Part shown: positions 44,039 through 53,795 of the stretch, piece by piece | Numbering within the stretch: position 1 is the stretch's first letter | Layout: the number at the start of each line of letters is the position of its first letter | DNA from: Zavarzinia aquatilis | GTDB taxonomy: Bacteria > Pseudomonadota > Alphaproteobacteria > Zavarziniales > Zavarziniaceae | Length of the DNA: 64,000 bases | Reading direction: 5' to 3' | NCBI RefSeq assembly: GCF_003173035.1 | Contig: NZ_QGLE01000002.1 | Span: forward strand, 1-64,000 | Program-made: the position numbers and the translations under genes | Notes under the pieces: generated by a model | Told to the model about the DNA's origin: nothing | What the model saw: only the letters and a program-made list of their open reading frames with translations | Databases searched by the model: none

Positions 44039-45444
44039 TGGCGCGCCCGGGCGAGAACTGGGTCTGCCAATCCTGCGGCACGGCGGCGCGCAAATGGTCG
44101 GGCCGCTGCGAAGCCTGCGGGGCGTGGAATTCCATGGTCGAGGAAGCGGGCGCGCAGGCCCTGCCCGGCGGCCTCGATCCCAAGGCGCGCAAGAAGGGCC
44201 GCGGCCCCGAATTCGCCGACCTGCGTGGCGGCGAGGCCCCGCCGCCTCGCCTGCCCTCGGGGATCGAGGAATTCGACCGGGTGGCCGGCGGCGGCCTCGT
44301 GCCCGGCTCTGCCCTGCTCGTCGGCGGCGATCCCGGCATCGGCAAATCCACCATCCTGCTGCAGGTCGCGGCCGCCCTCGCCCGGGCGGGCCGGCTCTGC
44401 GCCTATATCTCGGGCGAGGAGGCGGTCGGTCAGGTGCGCCTGCGCGCCGGGCGCCTCGGCCTTGGCGATGCGCCGGTGCGGCTCCTGGCGGAAACCGGCC
44501 TCGGCGAGATTTTCGCCGCGCTCGACGGACTCGGCCGGCCCGATGTCGTCATCATCGATTCGATCCAGACCATGTTCGCCGAGAATATCGAGTCGGCGCC
44601 CGGCACCGTCTCGCAGGTCCGGGCCGTCGCGGGCGAACTCGTGCGCTACGCCAAGAAGAAGGGCGTGACCGTCATCCTGGTCGGCCATGTCACCAAGGAC
44701 GGGCAGATCGCCGGTCCCCGGGTGGTCGAGCACATGGTCGACACCGTGCTCTATTTCGAAGGCGAGCGCAGCCACCAGTTCCGCATCCTGCGCGCGGTCA
44801 AGAACCGCTTCGGCCCGACCGACGAGATCGGTGTGTTCGAGATGACCGGCGGCGGCCTCGCCCAGGTCGCCAATCCGTCCGCCGTCTTCCTCGGCGAGCG
44901 GCAGGAGGATGTCTCGGGCACCGTCGTCTTCGCCGGGATCGAGGGCTCGAGGCCCCTGCTGGTCGAGATTCAGGCGCTGGTCGCGCCGTCGGCGCTGGGC
45001 ACGCCCCGGCGCGCCGTGATCGGCTGGGATTCGGGCCGCCTCGCCATGGTCATGGCCGTGCTCGAGGCGCGCTGTGGCATTGCCTTCGGCCCGCGCGATG
45101 TCTATCTGAACGTCGCCGGTGGCCTGCGTATCGTCGAGCCGGGCGCCGACCTTGCGGTTGCCGCAGCCCTCGTCTCCGCAATGGTCGATGTTGCGTTGCC
45201 GCGAAACATGGTAGTCTTCGGCGAAATCGGCCTGACGGGTGAAGTCAGGCCGGTAACCCAGACCGAGGCAAGACTGAAGGAAGCCGCCAAATTGGGCTTC
45301 GATCAGGCGCTTGTCCCTGCGGGTGGGGCAAAACGTGCAACGTCCGCCGGCATAACGGATATCTCCCGGCTTGCGGACATGGTCCACCGCCTTGTAGGAG
45401 AAGGGGTGGGGGCCGCTGGTGGCCACCCTCCGAGGAATCGCTGA
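44038..45444 (+). CDS. radA: DNA repair protein RadA
   Basis: Recombination ATPase, 468 residues, that drives branch migration alongside RecA. The N-terminal zinc finger is CQSCG...CEACG (residues about 9-29). Walker A GGDPGIGKSTILL lies near residue 100, the RadA-specific KNRFG near residue 258, and a Lon-protease-like C-terminal domain follows from about residue 300 (VYLNVAGGLRIVEPGADLAV, GEIGLTGEVRPV). Its ATG shares one base with the mlaF stop. Length is normal. Confidence 0.97.
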   Translation: MARPGENWVCQSCGTAARKWSGRCEACGAWNSMVEEAGAQALPGGLDPKARKKGRGPEFADLRGGEAPPPRLPSGIEEFDRVAGGGLVPGSALLVGGDPGIGKSTILLQVAAALARAGRLCAYISGEEAVGQVRLRAGRLGLGDAPVRLLAETGLGEIFAALDGLGRPDVVIIDSIQTMFAENIESAPGTVSQVRAVAGELVRYAKKKGVTVILVGHVTKDGQIAGPRVVEHMVDTVLYFEGERSHQFRILRAVKNRFGPTDEIGVFEMTGGGLAQVANPSAVFLGERQEDVSGTVVFAGIEGSRPLLVEIQALVAPSALGTPRRAVIGWDSGRLAMVMAVLEARCGIAFGPRDVYLNVAGGLRIVEPGADLAVAAALVSAMVDVALPRNMVVFGEIGLTGEVRPVTQTEARLKEAAKLGFDQALVPAGGAKRATSAGITDISRLADMVHRLVGEGVGAAGGHPPRNR

Positions 45445-45446
45445 TC

Positions 45447-46181
45447 ATGTCCGATCTGCCCTTCAATCTGGTCGACGGGGTGGTTATCGCTCTCGTCGTC
45501 ATGTCCGCGCTTTTCGCCTTCTTCCGGGGCTTCACCCGGGAAGTGCTGTCGATCGCGGCCTGGGTCGGCGCGGCGCTGGTCGCGCTCTATCTGCAGGACA
45601 ATGTGAAGCCCTACGCCCTGCAGGCGACGGGTCACGAGGTGCTGGCGCAGGCGATCGCCGTCGGCGCGCCCTTCATCGTCGCCCTGCTGGTGTTCTCGAT
45701 CCTCACCCATCTCGTCGCCAGCCGCGTGCAGCAGAGTGCGGTCGGCCCGCTCGACCGCACGCTCGGCTTCGCCTTCGGCATCCTGCGCGGCCTCGCCGTC
45801 GTCTCGATCTTCTATCTCGTCGTCACCAACCTGGTGAAGGAGCCGGAAGACCCGGCCTGGATGCGCGACGCCAAGACCCTGCCGATCATCCGCGCCGGGG
45901 CCGAGATCGTCTTCGACATCCTGCCACCCGAGCTGCGCTCCGATCAGGTCCTGTCCCGCCTGCGCGACGAGGGCGGCGTCGTGCTGGACGGCGCCCGCAC
46001 CTTCGAGACCATCGCCCCCGTGCTCTCGCCCAATGCACCGGGCGGCCCGGCGCCGACGCCGGCACCGCCCCCGGGGCCGCAGGGCGCCCTGCCCGGCAAC
46101 GGTGAAACCAGCTATTCGACCCAGCAGGTCAGCGATTTCAATCGCCTGATCGACAGCGTGGGCACCACCAAAGCGAACTGA
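45447..46181 (+). CDS. cvpA: CvpA family membrane protein
   Basis: A 244-residue membrane protein of the CvpA family, with four hydrophobic segments in the first 130 residues (FNLVDGVVIALVVMSALFAFFRGF, AAWVGAALVAL and so on) and a Pro/Gly-rich, poorly conserved tail. In E. coli cvpA precedes purF and was linked to colicin V production; its actual role is unclear. It begins 2 bases after radA and precedes purF, the classic neighbour. Confidence 0.92.
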   Translation: MSDLPFNLVDGVVIALVVMSALFAFFRGFTREVLSIAAWVGAALVALYLQDNVKPYALQATGHEVLAQAIAVGAPFIVALLVFSILTHLVASRVQQSAVGPLDRTLGFAFGILRGLAVVSIFYLVVTNLVKEPEDPAWMRDAKTLPIIRAGAEIVFDILPPELRSDQVLSRLRDEGGVVLDGARTFETIAPVLSPNAPGGPAPTPAPPPGPQGALPGNGETSYSTQQVSDFNRLIDSVGTTKAN

Positions 46182-46193
46182 GGAGGAAGGTCG

Positions 46194-47648
46194 TTGACGA
46201 CCCCTTTCGATGACGATCACCTGCGCGAGGAATGCGGCATCTTCGGCATTTCCCGCCATGCCGATGCCGCCCGCCACGTCGCGCTCGGCCTTCATGCCCT
46301 GCAACACCGGGGCCAGGAAGCGGCGGGAATCGTCTCCTTCGACGGGGCGCGTTTCCAGGCCCATCGGGCCATGGGCCATGTCGCCGAAGCCTTCGAATCC
46401 GACAAGGTGATGGCCGATCTGGCCGGCTATGCCGCCATCGGCCATGTCCGCTACGCCACTTTCGGCGCGACCATCCTGCGCAATGTCCAGCCGCTTTTCG
46501 CCGACCTCTCGTTCGGCGGTTTCGCCATCGCCCACAACGGCAATCTGACCAACGCCATGGCGCTGCGCCGCCGGCTGGTCAAGACGGGCTGCATCTTCCA
46601 GTCGACCTCCGACACCGAGGTGATCCTCCACCTCGTCGCCACCTCGCAGAAGAACAACGTCGTCGACCGCCTGATCGACGCCCTCAGGCAGATCGAAGGC
46701 GCCTACAGCCTGGTCGCCCTGACCGACAGCATGATGATGGGAATGCGCGATCCGCTCGGCGTCCGCCCCCTCGTCATGGGCAAGCTGGCGGATGACACCA
46801 TCGTCTTCGCTTCCGAGACCTGCGCCCTCGACATCATCGGCGCCGACTTCATCCGCGACGTCGAGCCGGGCGAGATCGTCATCGTCTCCGACGAGGGCAT
46901 CACCAGCCTGAAGCCGTTCGATGCGCCGAAGCCTCGCTTCTGCATCTTCGAGCATATCTATTTCGCCCGTCCCGATTCGGTGGTCGAGGGCCGTTCGGTC
47001 TATGACGTGCGCAAGCATATCGGCGCCGAACTGGCACGGGAGAGCGGGATCGACGCCGATGTCGTCATCCCCGTGCCCGATTCCGGCGTGCCGGCGGCCA
47101 TCGGCTTCGCGGCCGAAACCGGCATTCCCTTCGAGCTGGGCATCATCCGCAATCACTACGTCGGCCGCACCTTCATCGAGCCGACGCAGCAGATCCGCAA
47201 TCTCGGCGTCAAGCTGAAGCATAATGCCAACCGCCCGCAGATCGAGGGCAAGCGCGTGGTGCTGGTCGACGATTCCATCGTTCGCGGCACCACTTCGCTG
47301 AAGATCGTGCAGATGGTGCGCGATGCCGGCGCGCGCGAGGTGCACATGCGCATCGCCAGCCCGCCGACCACCCATTCCTGCTTCTACGGCGTCGACACGC
47401 CGGAGCGCAGCCAGTTGCTCGCCGCGACCCACGATGTCGAGGGGATGCGCAGGTTCATCCAGGCCGACAGTCTCGCCTTCATCTCGATGGACGGGCTCTA
47501 CCGCGCCATGGGCGCAGCCGGGCGCAACCCGGCCCAGCCGCAGTTCTGCGACGCCTGCTTCACCGGCGACTATCCGATTTCCCTGACCGACCATTGGGGC
47601 GGCGACGAGGACCAGTCGCGGCCCCATCGCGTGAAAGCCGCGGGCTGA
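46194..47648 (+). CDS. purF: Amidophosphoribosyltransferase PurF
   Basis: First committed enzyme of purine synthesis, 484 residues, converting PRPP and glutamine to phosphoribosylamine. The Ntn glutaminase nucleophile is C14, in REECGIFGI, so a 13-residue propeptide must be removed. [17 protein letters not shown] and RPLVMG follow. The PRPP-binding loop is [16 protein letters not shown] near residue 358. The start is TTG, supported by an ideal AGGAGG 7 bases upstream. The iron-sulfur type cysteine set is suggested by late Cys residues, not confirmed. Confidence 0.96.
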   Translation: MTTPFDDDHLREECGIFGISRHADAARHVALGLHALQHRGQEAAGIVSFDGARFQAHRAMGHVAEAFESDKVMADLAGYAAIGHVRYATFGATILRNVQPLFADLSFGGFAIAHNGNLTNAMALRRRLVKTGCIFQSTSDTEVILHLVATSQKNNVVDRLIDALRQIEGAYSLVALTDSMMMGMRDPLGVRPLVMGKLADDTIVFASETCALDIIGADFIRDVEPGEIVIVSDEGITSLKPFDAPKPRFCIFEHIYFARPDSVVEGRSVYDVRKHIGAELARESGIDADVVIPVPDSGVPAAIGFAAETGIPFELGIIRNHYVGRTFIEPTQQIRNLGVKLKHNANRPQIEGKRVVLVDDSIVRGTTSLKIVQMVRDAGAREVHMRIASPPTTHSCFYGVDTPERSQLLAATHDVEGMRRFIQADSLAFISMDGLYRAMGAAGRNPAQPQFCDACFTGDYPISLTDHWGGDEDQSRPHRVKAAG

Positions 47649-47652
47649 TCCC

Positions 47653-48375
47653 TTGAGCATCGAAAAACCCCTGGCAGGGCGGATCGCCCTGATCACCGGC
47701 GCGTCGCGCGGCATCGGCTGGGCCGTGGCCAAGGCCTATGCCGCAGCCGGCGCCGACCTCATCCTGCTGTCCCGGACGACGGGTGCGCTCGAGGAGCTGG
47801 ACGACGCGATCCAGCTCGCGGGGGGCAAGCCCTCGACCCTCGTGCCCCTCGACCTTGCTGACGGGCCGGGCATCGACCGGCTGGGCGGCGCCATCGCCGA
47901 GCGCTGGGGCAAGCTCGACATTCTCGTCTCCAATGCCGGCGTCCTCGGGATGCTCGCCCCCCTCGGCCATATCAAGCCGAAGGACTGGGACGCGCTGATG
48001 ACCATCAACGTGACCGCCAACTGGCGCCTGATCCGTTCGCTCGACGTGCTGCTGCGGGCCAGCGATGCCGGCCGCGCGATCTTCGTGACCTCGGGCGCCG
48101 CCACCAAGGGCGAAGCCTATTGGGGCGGCTACGCCACCTCGAAGGCCGCGCTGAACGCCATGGTCACCGCCTATGCGGCGGAGACGGAAACCACCAATCT
48201 GCGCGTCAACCTGCTTTCGCCCGGGCCGATCGACACTGGAATGCGCGCCAAGGCCTTCCCCGGCGAGGACAGGGCGACCCTGCCGAAGCCCGCCGATGTC
48301 GCGCCCCTGTTCGTCGAACTGGCCCGCAAGGAAGAAACGCGCCACGGCCAGATTGTGCGCTATAGTCGGGCCTGA
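47653..48375 (+). CDS. SDR-family NAD(P)-dependent oxidoreductase
   Basis: Short-chain dehydrogenase of 240 residues. The coenzyme motif is TGASRGIG near residue 16, NAG is in LVSNAGVLG, and the catalytic Ser-Tyr-Lys set is seen in [10 protein letters not shown] and [11 protein letters not shown]. The final [11 protein letters not shown] loop is typical. The substrate is not predictable. SDR genes commonly follow purF in alphaproteobacteria, but no functional link is known to me. The start is TTG, 4 bases after purF. Confidence 0.9.
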   Translation: MSIEKPLAGRIALITGASRGIGWAVAKAYAAAGADLILLSRTTGALEELDDAIQLAGGKPSTLVPLDLADGPGIDRLGGAIAERWGKLDILVSNAGVLGMLAPLGHIKPKDWDALMTINVTANWRLIRSLDVLLRASDAGRAIFVTSGAATKGEAYWGGYATSKAALNAMVTAYAAETETTNLRVNLLSPGPIDTGMRAKAFPGEDRATLPKPADVAPLFVELARKEETRHGQIVRYSRA

Positions 48376-48396
48376 TCACCGATCCGGAGGCAGGTC

Positions 48397-49263
48397 ATGC
48401 CCCTCGAGCAGTTGAAGCCCTTCACTCTCGCCCTTGCCTCGCCGCCCAGGGGCGAGGAAGGGCCGCGCGGTCCGGCGGCCCCGACCGACGTCTGGCAGGC
48501 GCTGACCGATCACGCCGCGCATATCGCCGCGACCGAGCCGCTGCTGGCCGCCCTCGCCCGTCACTGGATCCTGAGCAAGCCCGATTTCGCCGCTGCCCTC
48601 GGCGCCATGCTGGCCGACAAGGCCGCCTGCGAGATGACCCCGCGCGACACGGTGGCCGACCTCGTCGCCGAAGCCGTCACCTTCGATCCCGAGATCGCGG
48701 CGGCCGCCCGGGCCGACCTCGCCGCCATCCTCGCGCGCGATCCGGCGGTCAAGGGCGCGGCCCATCCGTTCCTGTTCTTCAAGGGGTTCCAGGCCCTGCA
48801 GATGCATCGCATCGCCCATCACCTGTGGACCGTCGGCCGTCACGACGCCGCCCTGTTCTTCCAGAGCCGGGGCGCGGAAGTCTTCGCCATCGACATTCAT
48901 CCGGCGGCGCCCATCGGTCGCGGTGTCATGCTCGATCATGGCACCGGCCTCGTCGTCGGCGAGACCGCCTCGATCGGCAACGATGTCTCGATCCTGCAGA
49001 AGGTCACGCTCGGCGGCACCGGCAAGGAATCCGGCGACCGCCACCCCAAGGTGCGCGACGGCGTGCTGCTGTCGGCGGGCGCCATCGTGCTCGGCAATAT
49101 CGAGATCGGCCGCAATGCCAAGGTCGGCGCCGGCAGCGTCGTCCTGCACGACGTGCCGCCCTGCGCCACCGTCGCTGGCGTGCCCGCGCGCATCGTTGGC
49201 TGGTGCAAGGAAGGCGCCCCCGCCCTGTCCATGGATCACGAACTGCCCGAAGGTCACGGCTGA
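48397..49263 (+). CDS. cysE: Serine O-acetyltransferase
   Basis: First enzyme of cysteine synthesis, 288 residues. An N-terminal helical region is followed by a left-handed beta-helix of hexapeptide repeats. Catalytic residues are visible: Asp and His in FAIDIHPAAPIGRG and His in MLDHGTGLVVGETASIG. VSILQKVTLGGTGKESGDRHPK is the acetyl-CoA/serine loop. The first 25 residues are longer than usual. It lies 21 bases after the SDR gene and ends 9 bases before the convergent parE. Confidence 0.95.
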   Translation: MPLEQLKPFTLALASPPRGEEGPRGPAAPTDVWQALTDHAAHIAATEPLLAALARHWILSKPDFAAALGAMLADKAACEMTPRDTVADLVAEAVTFDPEIAAAARADLAAILARDPAVKGAAHPFLFFKGFQALQMHRIAHHLWTVGRHDAALFFQSRGAEVFAIDIHPAAPIGRGVMLDHGTGLVVGETASIGNDVSILQKVTLGGTGKESGDRHPKVRDGVLLSAGAIVLGNIEIGRNAKVGAGSVVLHDVPPCATVAGVPARIVGWCKEGAPALSMDHELPEGHG

Positions 49264-49272
49264 TCGGGCGCC

Positions 49273-49644
49273 CTATTCATCGCCGTAGGACGCGGGCAGA
49301 TGGCGCTCCAGTTCCATCGCATCGTGCAACAGGCGGCCGACGCCGACGGCGCCCGCGGGTGTAACGCGATAGAGCAGGAAATGCCGGGGGCGACGGACCG
49401 GGCCATGCGCCTGCCGTGCACGGTCCCGGCTGTGACGCAGATGGTAGCTGCGAACACATTCGCCGAGTTCAGCGCGGTCGATACTGCCGCCACGGAAGGG
49501 ATCGGCGGCGAGATCGCGCAGGGCCGTGGCGATCAGGACTTCATAGCGCCGCCGGCCATTCTCGCCGAAACGCTCCTGCGTCCAGACGAGCGCGTCGACG
49601 ATGTCCTCCCGGGCCGCCGCCGAGAGAAGAATGCCGCCCGCCAT
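49273..49644 (-). CDS. parE: ParE-family toxin
   Basis: A 123-residue toxin of the RelE/ParE superfamily: LSAAAREDIVDALVWTQERFGENGRRRYEVLI at the N-terminus, LAADPFRGGS, the RSYHLRHSRDRARQ arginine-rich strand, and the final FLLYRV...VGVGRLLHDAMELERHL. ParE toxins poison gyrase, though the target here is inferred from family. It starts 2 bases after the antitoxin gene, the usual parDE order. Confidence 0.88.
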   Translation of the reverse strand: MAGGILLSAAAREDIVDALVWTQERFGENGRRRYEVLIATALRDLAADPFRGGSIDRAELGECVRSYHLRHSRDRARQAHGPVRRPRHFLLYRVTPAGAVGVGRLLHDAMELERHLPASYGDE

Positions 49645-49646
49645 CG

Positions 49647-49940
49647 TCAGGGCACTGATTTCCGCACCCGCGCTTCCGCTTCCCGTCCGAGGGCCCCGAT
49701 GACGTCATCCAGCGCGTCGCCCGAAACGGCGGCGAGACGCCCCTCATCGAGATCGCGGAAGCCAGCCTGCGCGGCAGCCCGCAAGGCTTCGAGCTTCGCC
49801 GCGTCGAGGGCTTCGATCTGTTCGACCAGGCGCAGGCCTTCCCTCAGGACTTCGCTGGCATTCTGATAGCGCCCGGATTTCACCAGCCGCTCGATCACGG
49901 CTTCGTGATGGTCGGTCAGGACGACGTTGCGCGTGGGCAC
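49647..49940 (-). CDS. parD: ParD-family antitoxin
   Basis: A 97-residue ribbon-helix-helix antitoxin. The N-terminal DNA-binding part reads RNVVLTDHHEAVIERLVKSGRYQNASEVLREGLRLVE, characteristic of ParD/CopG. The acidic C-terminal helix neutralises the toxin. The GTG start has GGGAGG at 7-base spacing. A palindrome upstream is a likely autoregulatory operator. The module sits between cysE and a membrane-protein gene and could be mobile, but no transfer marks are visible. Confidence 0.88.
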   Translation of the reverse strand: MPTRNVVLTDHHEAVIERLVKSGRYQNASEVLREGLRLVEQIEALDAAKLEALRAAAQAGFRDLDEGRLAAVSGDALDDVIGALGREAEARVRKSVP

Positions 49941-49971
49941 GGAGACACCTCCCGCTGCGGATCGAGAACCT

Positions 49972-50000
49972 AGGTTATCCTCTATGGCATATCATGCCAA
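49972..50000 (-). promoter_or_regulatory. Promoter and operator of parDE
   Basis: A palindrome TGGCAT-ATC-ATGCCA (bases 49985-49999) overlaps a likely -35, TTGGCA (5 of 6), on the minus strand. A weak -10 TAACCT follows 17 bases on. ParD-type antitoxins repress their own promoter, so this arrangement fits autoregulation. Binding by ParD is inferred. Confidence 0.5.
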
Positions 50001-50033
50001 TAGCGCGGCGCTCCCATCGGCCAGGCCTGCCGA

Positions 50034-50927
50034 TCAGAGATTGGAGGAGCAATCCTCGAGGGTGGTCACGATCGTCACCGAATGGAAATCGCGCTTGGCG
50101 TGGAAGCGCCGCTCGATCGTCGCGCCTTTTTCCATGAACAGGCGAAGCAGCGGATCCAGGCAGGTCGCATGGTGCATCTGCACCGTCATGGCATCGGGAT
50201 TGAGGAAAGCCCCCTGCGGCAGTTCGTAGGCATAGTCGTAGCGCACGGTGCGACCTTCGGCGGTGACCTCGACCAGTTCGGTATAGGGATCGACGGGCAC
50301 CGGACCCCGGAAGCTGCGGGCGATTTCATCGGTGACGGCGTGAAGGCCGCGTTCGTCGATCTGGAGCGAGACATTGGCGAGTTGCAGCGCCTGCTCCGTC
50401 TGATTGCGCGCGATGAAATCCTGTCTGGCCATGAAGCCGGAATAGAACCAGAGCACGGCCAGCCCGGCATAGCCGACACCGCCCAGAATACCGATCGCCG
50501 TAAGGAGCCATTGGGGCCAGCGCGACGTCCGCTCCCCCGGCCCCGGTAAAAGGACGAGAGCGATGCCGGCCAGCGGGACGAAAGCGGCAAAGGCCGGCCA
50601 GGTGCGACCGAAGGCTTCGCGCGAACGCGCGCGGGCCGCCAGCCCGAGCGCGAGACCGAGGATGACGAGACCGATGGCCCAGCCCGCCATGAGCGGCGTG
50701 AGCCAGCCGCCGAGATAGGCATCCGGCACGAGCCAGAACAGGGCATTCGCAGCGATCAGGCCGCCGAAGATCGGCAGCAGGACAAGGACGAAAGCACTGC
50801 GACCAAGGCGCCAGGGGCGCTGACCAAGCCAAAGACTGAACAGCCCGCCAAGACCGACCGCGAAGGCCGCCGGCACCAGCGGCGGCCAATCCGCCGCGTG
50901 TAGATAAAGCCAAAGCGACTTGTCCAC
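50034..50927 (-). CDS. Integral membrane protein of unknown function
   Basis: A 297-residue protein I do not recognise. The first half has five hydrophobic segments (for example LVLLPIFGGLIAANALFWLV and LLTAIGILGGVGYAGLAVLWFY). The last 120 residues form a soluble part with two cysteines (HATCLDPLLRLFM and LEDCSSNL at the end). The pattern suggests a membrane anchor with an extracytoplasmic domain, orientation unknown. The start is unsure: GTG with AGGAT upstream was preferred over a TTG overlapping the der stop. It is downstream of der and probably cotranscribed. Confidence 0.6.
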   Translation of the reverse strand: MDKSLWLYLHAADWPPLVPAAFAVGLGGLFSLWLGQRPWRLGRSAFVLVLLPIFGGLIAANALFWLVPDAYLGGWLTPLMAGWAIGLVILGLALGLAARARSREAFGRTWPAFAAFVPLAGIALVLLPGPGERTSRWPQWLLTAIGILGGVGYAGLAVLWFYSGFMARQDFIARNQTEQALQLANVSLQIDERGLHAVTDEIARSFRGPVPVDPYTELVEVTAEGRTVRYDYAYELPQGAFLNPDAMTVQMHHATCLDPLLRLFMEKGATIERRFHAKRDFHSVTIVTTLEDCSSNL

Positions 50928-50953
50928 GCCCCACCATCCTAGCTGCAAAAGGC

Positions 50954-52369
50954 TCAATCGTCGTCGTAAGGATTCTCGTTCTTGCGCAGGATCAGGCGCA
51001 CGGGCACGCCTTCCATGTCGAAGACTTCGCGCAGGCCGTTCATCAGATAGCGGTTATAGGATTCGGGCAGTTCGCCCGGCCGGTTCATGAACAGGGCGAA
51101 GGTCGGCGGCCGGGCCTTCACCTGGGTCATGTAGCGCGGACGCAGGCGGCGGCCGCCGACGGCCGGGGCCGGGTGACGCTCCGTCGCCTCGGAGAGCCAG
51201 CGGTTCAGCTTGGCCGTGGGCACGCGCCGGTTCCATTTGGTATAGGCCGTCAGGGCCGCCGGCATCAACTTGTCGAGACCCCGGCCGGTGCGGGCCGAGA
51301 CGGTGACCACGGGCACGCCCTTCACCTGCGGCAGGTGGATTTCGAGCTTTTCCTTGAGGTCGACCAGGGTCTTGTTGTGATCGGCGACCGCGTCCCACTT
51401 GTTGAAGGCGACGATCAGTGCCCGCCCTTCATAGAGCGCGCGATCGGCGATGATGAGGTCCTGGCGGTCGATGCCCTGCACCGCGTCGATCAGCAGGATC
51501 ACCACCTCGGCGAATTTCACCGCCCGGATCGTGTCGCCGGCCGAGAGTTTCTCGAGCTTGCTTTCGACCCGCGCCTTCTTGCGCAGGCCCGCGGTGTCGA
51601 ACAGCTTGATCGGCCGACCCTGCCATGCCCAGGGCACCGAGATACTGTCGCGCGTCAGCCCCGCCTCCGGCCCGGTGATCATGCGATCCTCGCCCAGCAG
51701 GCGGTTGATCAGGCTGGACTTGCCGACGTTGGGCCGGCCGACGACGGCGACGCGCAGCGGCTTCTGCGGGTCTTCGACCACCTCGACATCCGGGTCGAAC
51801 GGCTCCGCCGCCTCGCCGTCCTCGTCCCCCGCCTCGTCCGGCCAGGGGTTGATGCCCCGGGCCTTCAGGCGGTCGACGATGGTCTCGTAGAGGTCGAGCA
51901 TGCCGTCGCCATGTTCGGCCGAGAGGTTGACGCATTCGCCGAGGCCGAGTTCCCAGGCCCCGGCGGCGCCGATCTGGCCCTCCTTGCCTTCGGCCTTGTT
52001 GGCGCAGAGGACGATGGGCGTCTCGCTCTTGCGCAGCAGGCGGGAAAAGGCGAGGTCGAGCGGCGTCACCCCGGCGCGGGCGTCGAACAGGAACAGGACG
52101 ACGTCGGAATCGGCGATGGCCCGTTCGGTCTGGCGCCGCATCCGGCCTTCCATCGAATTGTCGATCACATCCTCGAAACCGGCGGTATCGAAGACCGAGA
52201 AGTTGAGATCGCCCAGCCGCCCGTCACCCTCGCGGCGGTCGCGCGTCACCCCCGGCGTATCGTCGACGAGCGCGAGCTTCTTGCCGACGAGGCGGTTGAA
52301 CAGGGTCGATTTGCCGACATTGGGCCGGCCGACGATGGCGACCCTGAGCTTGGCATGTTCCGAGACCAT
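50954..52369 (-). CDS. der: Ribosome-associated GTPase Der (EngA)
   Basis: Double-GTPase needed for 50S subunit maturation, 471 residues. Two complete G domains are present: [18 protein letters not shown] and DTAGFE in the first half, [18 protein letters not shown] and [12 protein letters not shown] in the second, with NKWD for the second and NKAE for the first. The C-terminal KH-like domain contains [22 protein letters not shown]. An acidic linker lies between the G domains, near residues 175-205. A terminator-like stem lies upstream, after bamB. Confidence 0.97.
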   Translation of the reverse strand: MVSEHAKLRVAIVGRPNVGKSTLFNRLVGKKLALVDDTPGVTRDRREGDGRLGDLNFSVFDTAGFEDVIDNSMEGRMRRQTERAIADSDVVLFLFDARAGVTPLDLAFSRLLRKSETPIVLCANKAEGKEGQIGAAGAWELGLGECVNLSAEHGDGMLDLYETIVDRLKARGINPWPDEAGDEDGEAAEPFDPDVEVVEDPQKPLRVAVVGRPNVGKSSLINRLLGEDRMITGPEAGLTRDSISVPWAWQGRPIKLFDTAGLRKKARVESKLEKLSAGDTIRAVKFAEVVILLIDAVQGIDRQDLIIADRALYEGRALIVAFNKWDAVADHNKTLVDLKEKLEIHLPQVKGVPVVTVSARTGRGLDKLMPAALTAYTKWNRRVPTAKLNRWLSEATERHPAPAVGGRRLRPRYMTQVKARPPTFALFMNRPGELPESYNRYLMNGLREVFDMEGVPVRLILRKNENPYDDD

Positions 52370-52386
52370 AGGGGTCCCCTTCCGGT

Positions 52387-52426
52387 GAAATGCAAAGCGG
52401 CACGCGCCCCCTTGGCCGCGTGCCGC
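52387..52426 (-). terminator. Hairpin terminator between bamB and der
   Basis: Perfect 10-base arms (GCGGCACGCG and CGCGTGCCGC) with a 10-base loop are followed on the minus strand by TTTGCATTTC. It lies 20 bases after the bamB stop. The stem is strong but the T tract is broken, so read-through into der is possible. Confidence 0.6.
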
Positions 52427-52445
52427 CCCATGCTTGAATATGAGA

Positions 52446-53795
52446 TCAGCGCAGCGCGACCAGCGTCCCGCTGGTGGTCAGGACATAGACCGTGCCATTG
52501 GCGACGACGGGCGTGATCACGGTGCGGCCCGGCAGCTCGATGGCGCCCAGCACCTCGCCCGAATAGGGCGAGACCGCGGTCATCACGCCGCTGTTCGAGG
52601 CGAGCAGCAGACGGTCGCCCGCCAGCACCGGCCCGGTCCAGACGATGGCGCCGGTGGCATCCTTCTCGTCCTCGAAGCGGGGCAGCGGGGTGACCCAGCG
52701 CACCCGGCCCTCGTTGCGGGTCAGGCAGATCAGCTCGTTCTCGTCCGACAGGATGTAGATGTAATCGCCGCCGGCCCAGGGCGTGCCCGAGGAGCCGATG
52801 GCGCGGTCCCACAGGCGGCTGCCGGTGCGCAGCTCGATGCCGACGGTCGAGCCGCTGTGGCTGGTCGCGAAGACGTCGCCGCGGTCGATCACGACCTGGC
52901 CGCGGATATCGTTCAGGGCGGCGATCGGCGTGGTCGCGCCGGTGCGGATCAGGTTGTCCGACCAGACGACGCGGCCGTTCTCGACCCGAAGGGCGAAAAT
53001 CTCGCCCGAGGAGAAGGGCACCACGACAGCTTCGCCCGCGACGGCGGCGGAAGCCGCGCCGAGGAAGCCCGCGCTTTCCGAGATGCCGACATGGTTCCAC
53101 AGCACTTCGCCATTGTCGGTCGACAGCGCGAAGAGCTGGTTGTCCTGGGTGACGGCGAAGACGCGGCCGCCGTTCACCGTCGGGCCGGAGCGGAAGGGAA
53201 TGCCGATGGACCGCTTCCAGACGACGCTGCCGTCGGAAGCGTTGAGGGCATAGACATCGCCATAGCCGGTGGAGGCATAGACGCGGCCCTGGTCATAGGA
53301 GACACCGCCGAAGAAGCCGGTCGGCGAATCCTCGTCCTCGGGCTGCAGATTGGCGGACCAGCGGCGCTGACCGTTGAGGTCCAGCGCATTCACATGGGCC
53401 GAAGTGTCGAGCACGAAGATCGAATCGCCGCTGACCACCGGCTGCGCCACCAGACGGGTATCGGCGGTATCGCCCGAACCCGCATTGGCGGTCCAGGCGA
53501 CCTTCAGATCGGGACCGACTTCGAGATGATACATGGCGTGGGCGGGATAGCCGCCGGGCTGCGGCCATTCCGGATTGGCATAGGGCGGCGGCAGTTGCAC
53601 CGGGACATCGGCGATGGAGGCATCGACGCTGACCGTGGCCGACTGGCTGGGCAGCACGGCGATCCGCTCGCCCTCGACCTGCTGCGTCGGCCCCGAATCG
53701 AAGGGGTTCAGGCTGGAGCAGGCGCCCAGCAGACCCGCCAGCATGACCGCGGCCAGCGGCGCGAGAGAGGAACGGTGACGACGGCTTGCGATCAT
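52446..53795 (-). CDS. bamB: Outer membrane assembly lipoprotein BamB
   Basis: PQQ-type beta-propeller lipoprotein of the BAM complex, 449 residues. A signal peptide ends in the lipobox GLLGAC. Repeated blade motifs follow, each with a form of [30 protein letters not shown] and [15 protein letters not shown], eight in all by eye. The region before the propeller (residues about 30-110) is longer than in E. coli, as is common in alphaproteobacteria. It overlaps the TPR gene in ATGA and precedes der, the usual neighbour. Confidence 0.94.
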   Translation of the reverse strand: MIASRRHRSSLAPLAAVMLAGLLGACSSLNPFDSGPTQQVEGERIAVLPSQSATVSVDASIADVPVQLPPPYANPEWPQPGGYPAHAMYHLEVGPDLKVAWTANAGSGDTADTRLVAQPVVSGDSIFVLDTSAHVNALDLNGQRRWSANLQPEDEDSPTGFFGGVSYDQGRVYASTGYGDVYALNASDGSVVWKRSIGIPFRSGPTVNGGRVFAVTQDNQLFALSTDNGEVLWNHVGISESAGFLGAASAAVAGEAVVVPFSSGEIFALRVENGRVVWSDNLIRTGATTPIAALNDIRGQVVIDRGDVFATSHSGSTVGIELRTGSRLWDRAIGSSGTPWAGGDYIYILSDENELICLTRNEGRVRWVTPLPRFEDEKDATGAIVWTGPVLAGDRLLLASNSGVMTAVSPYSGEVLGAIELPGRTVITPVVANGTVYVLTTSGTLVALR

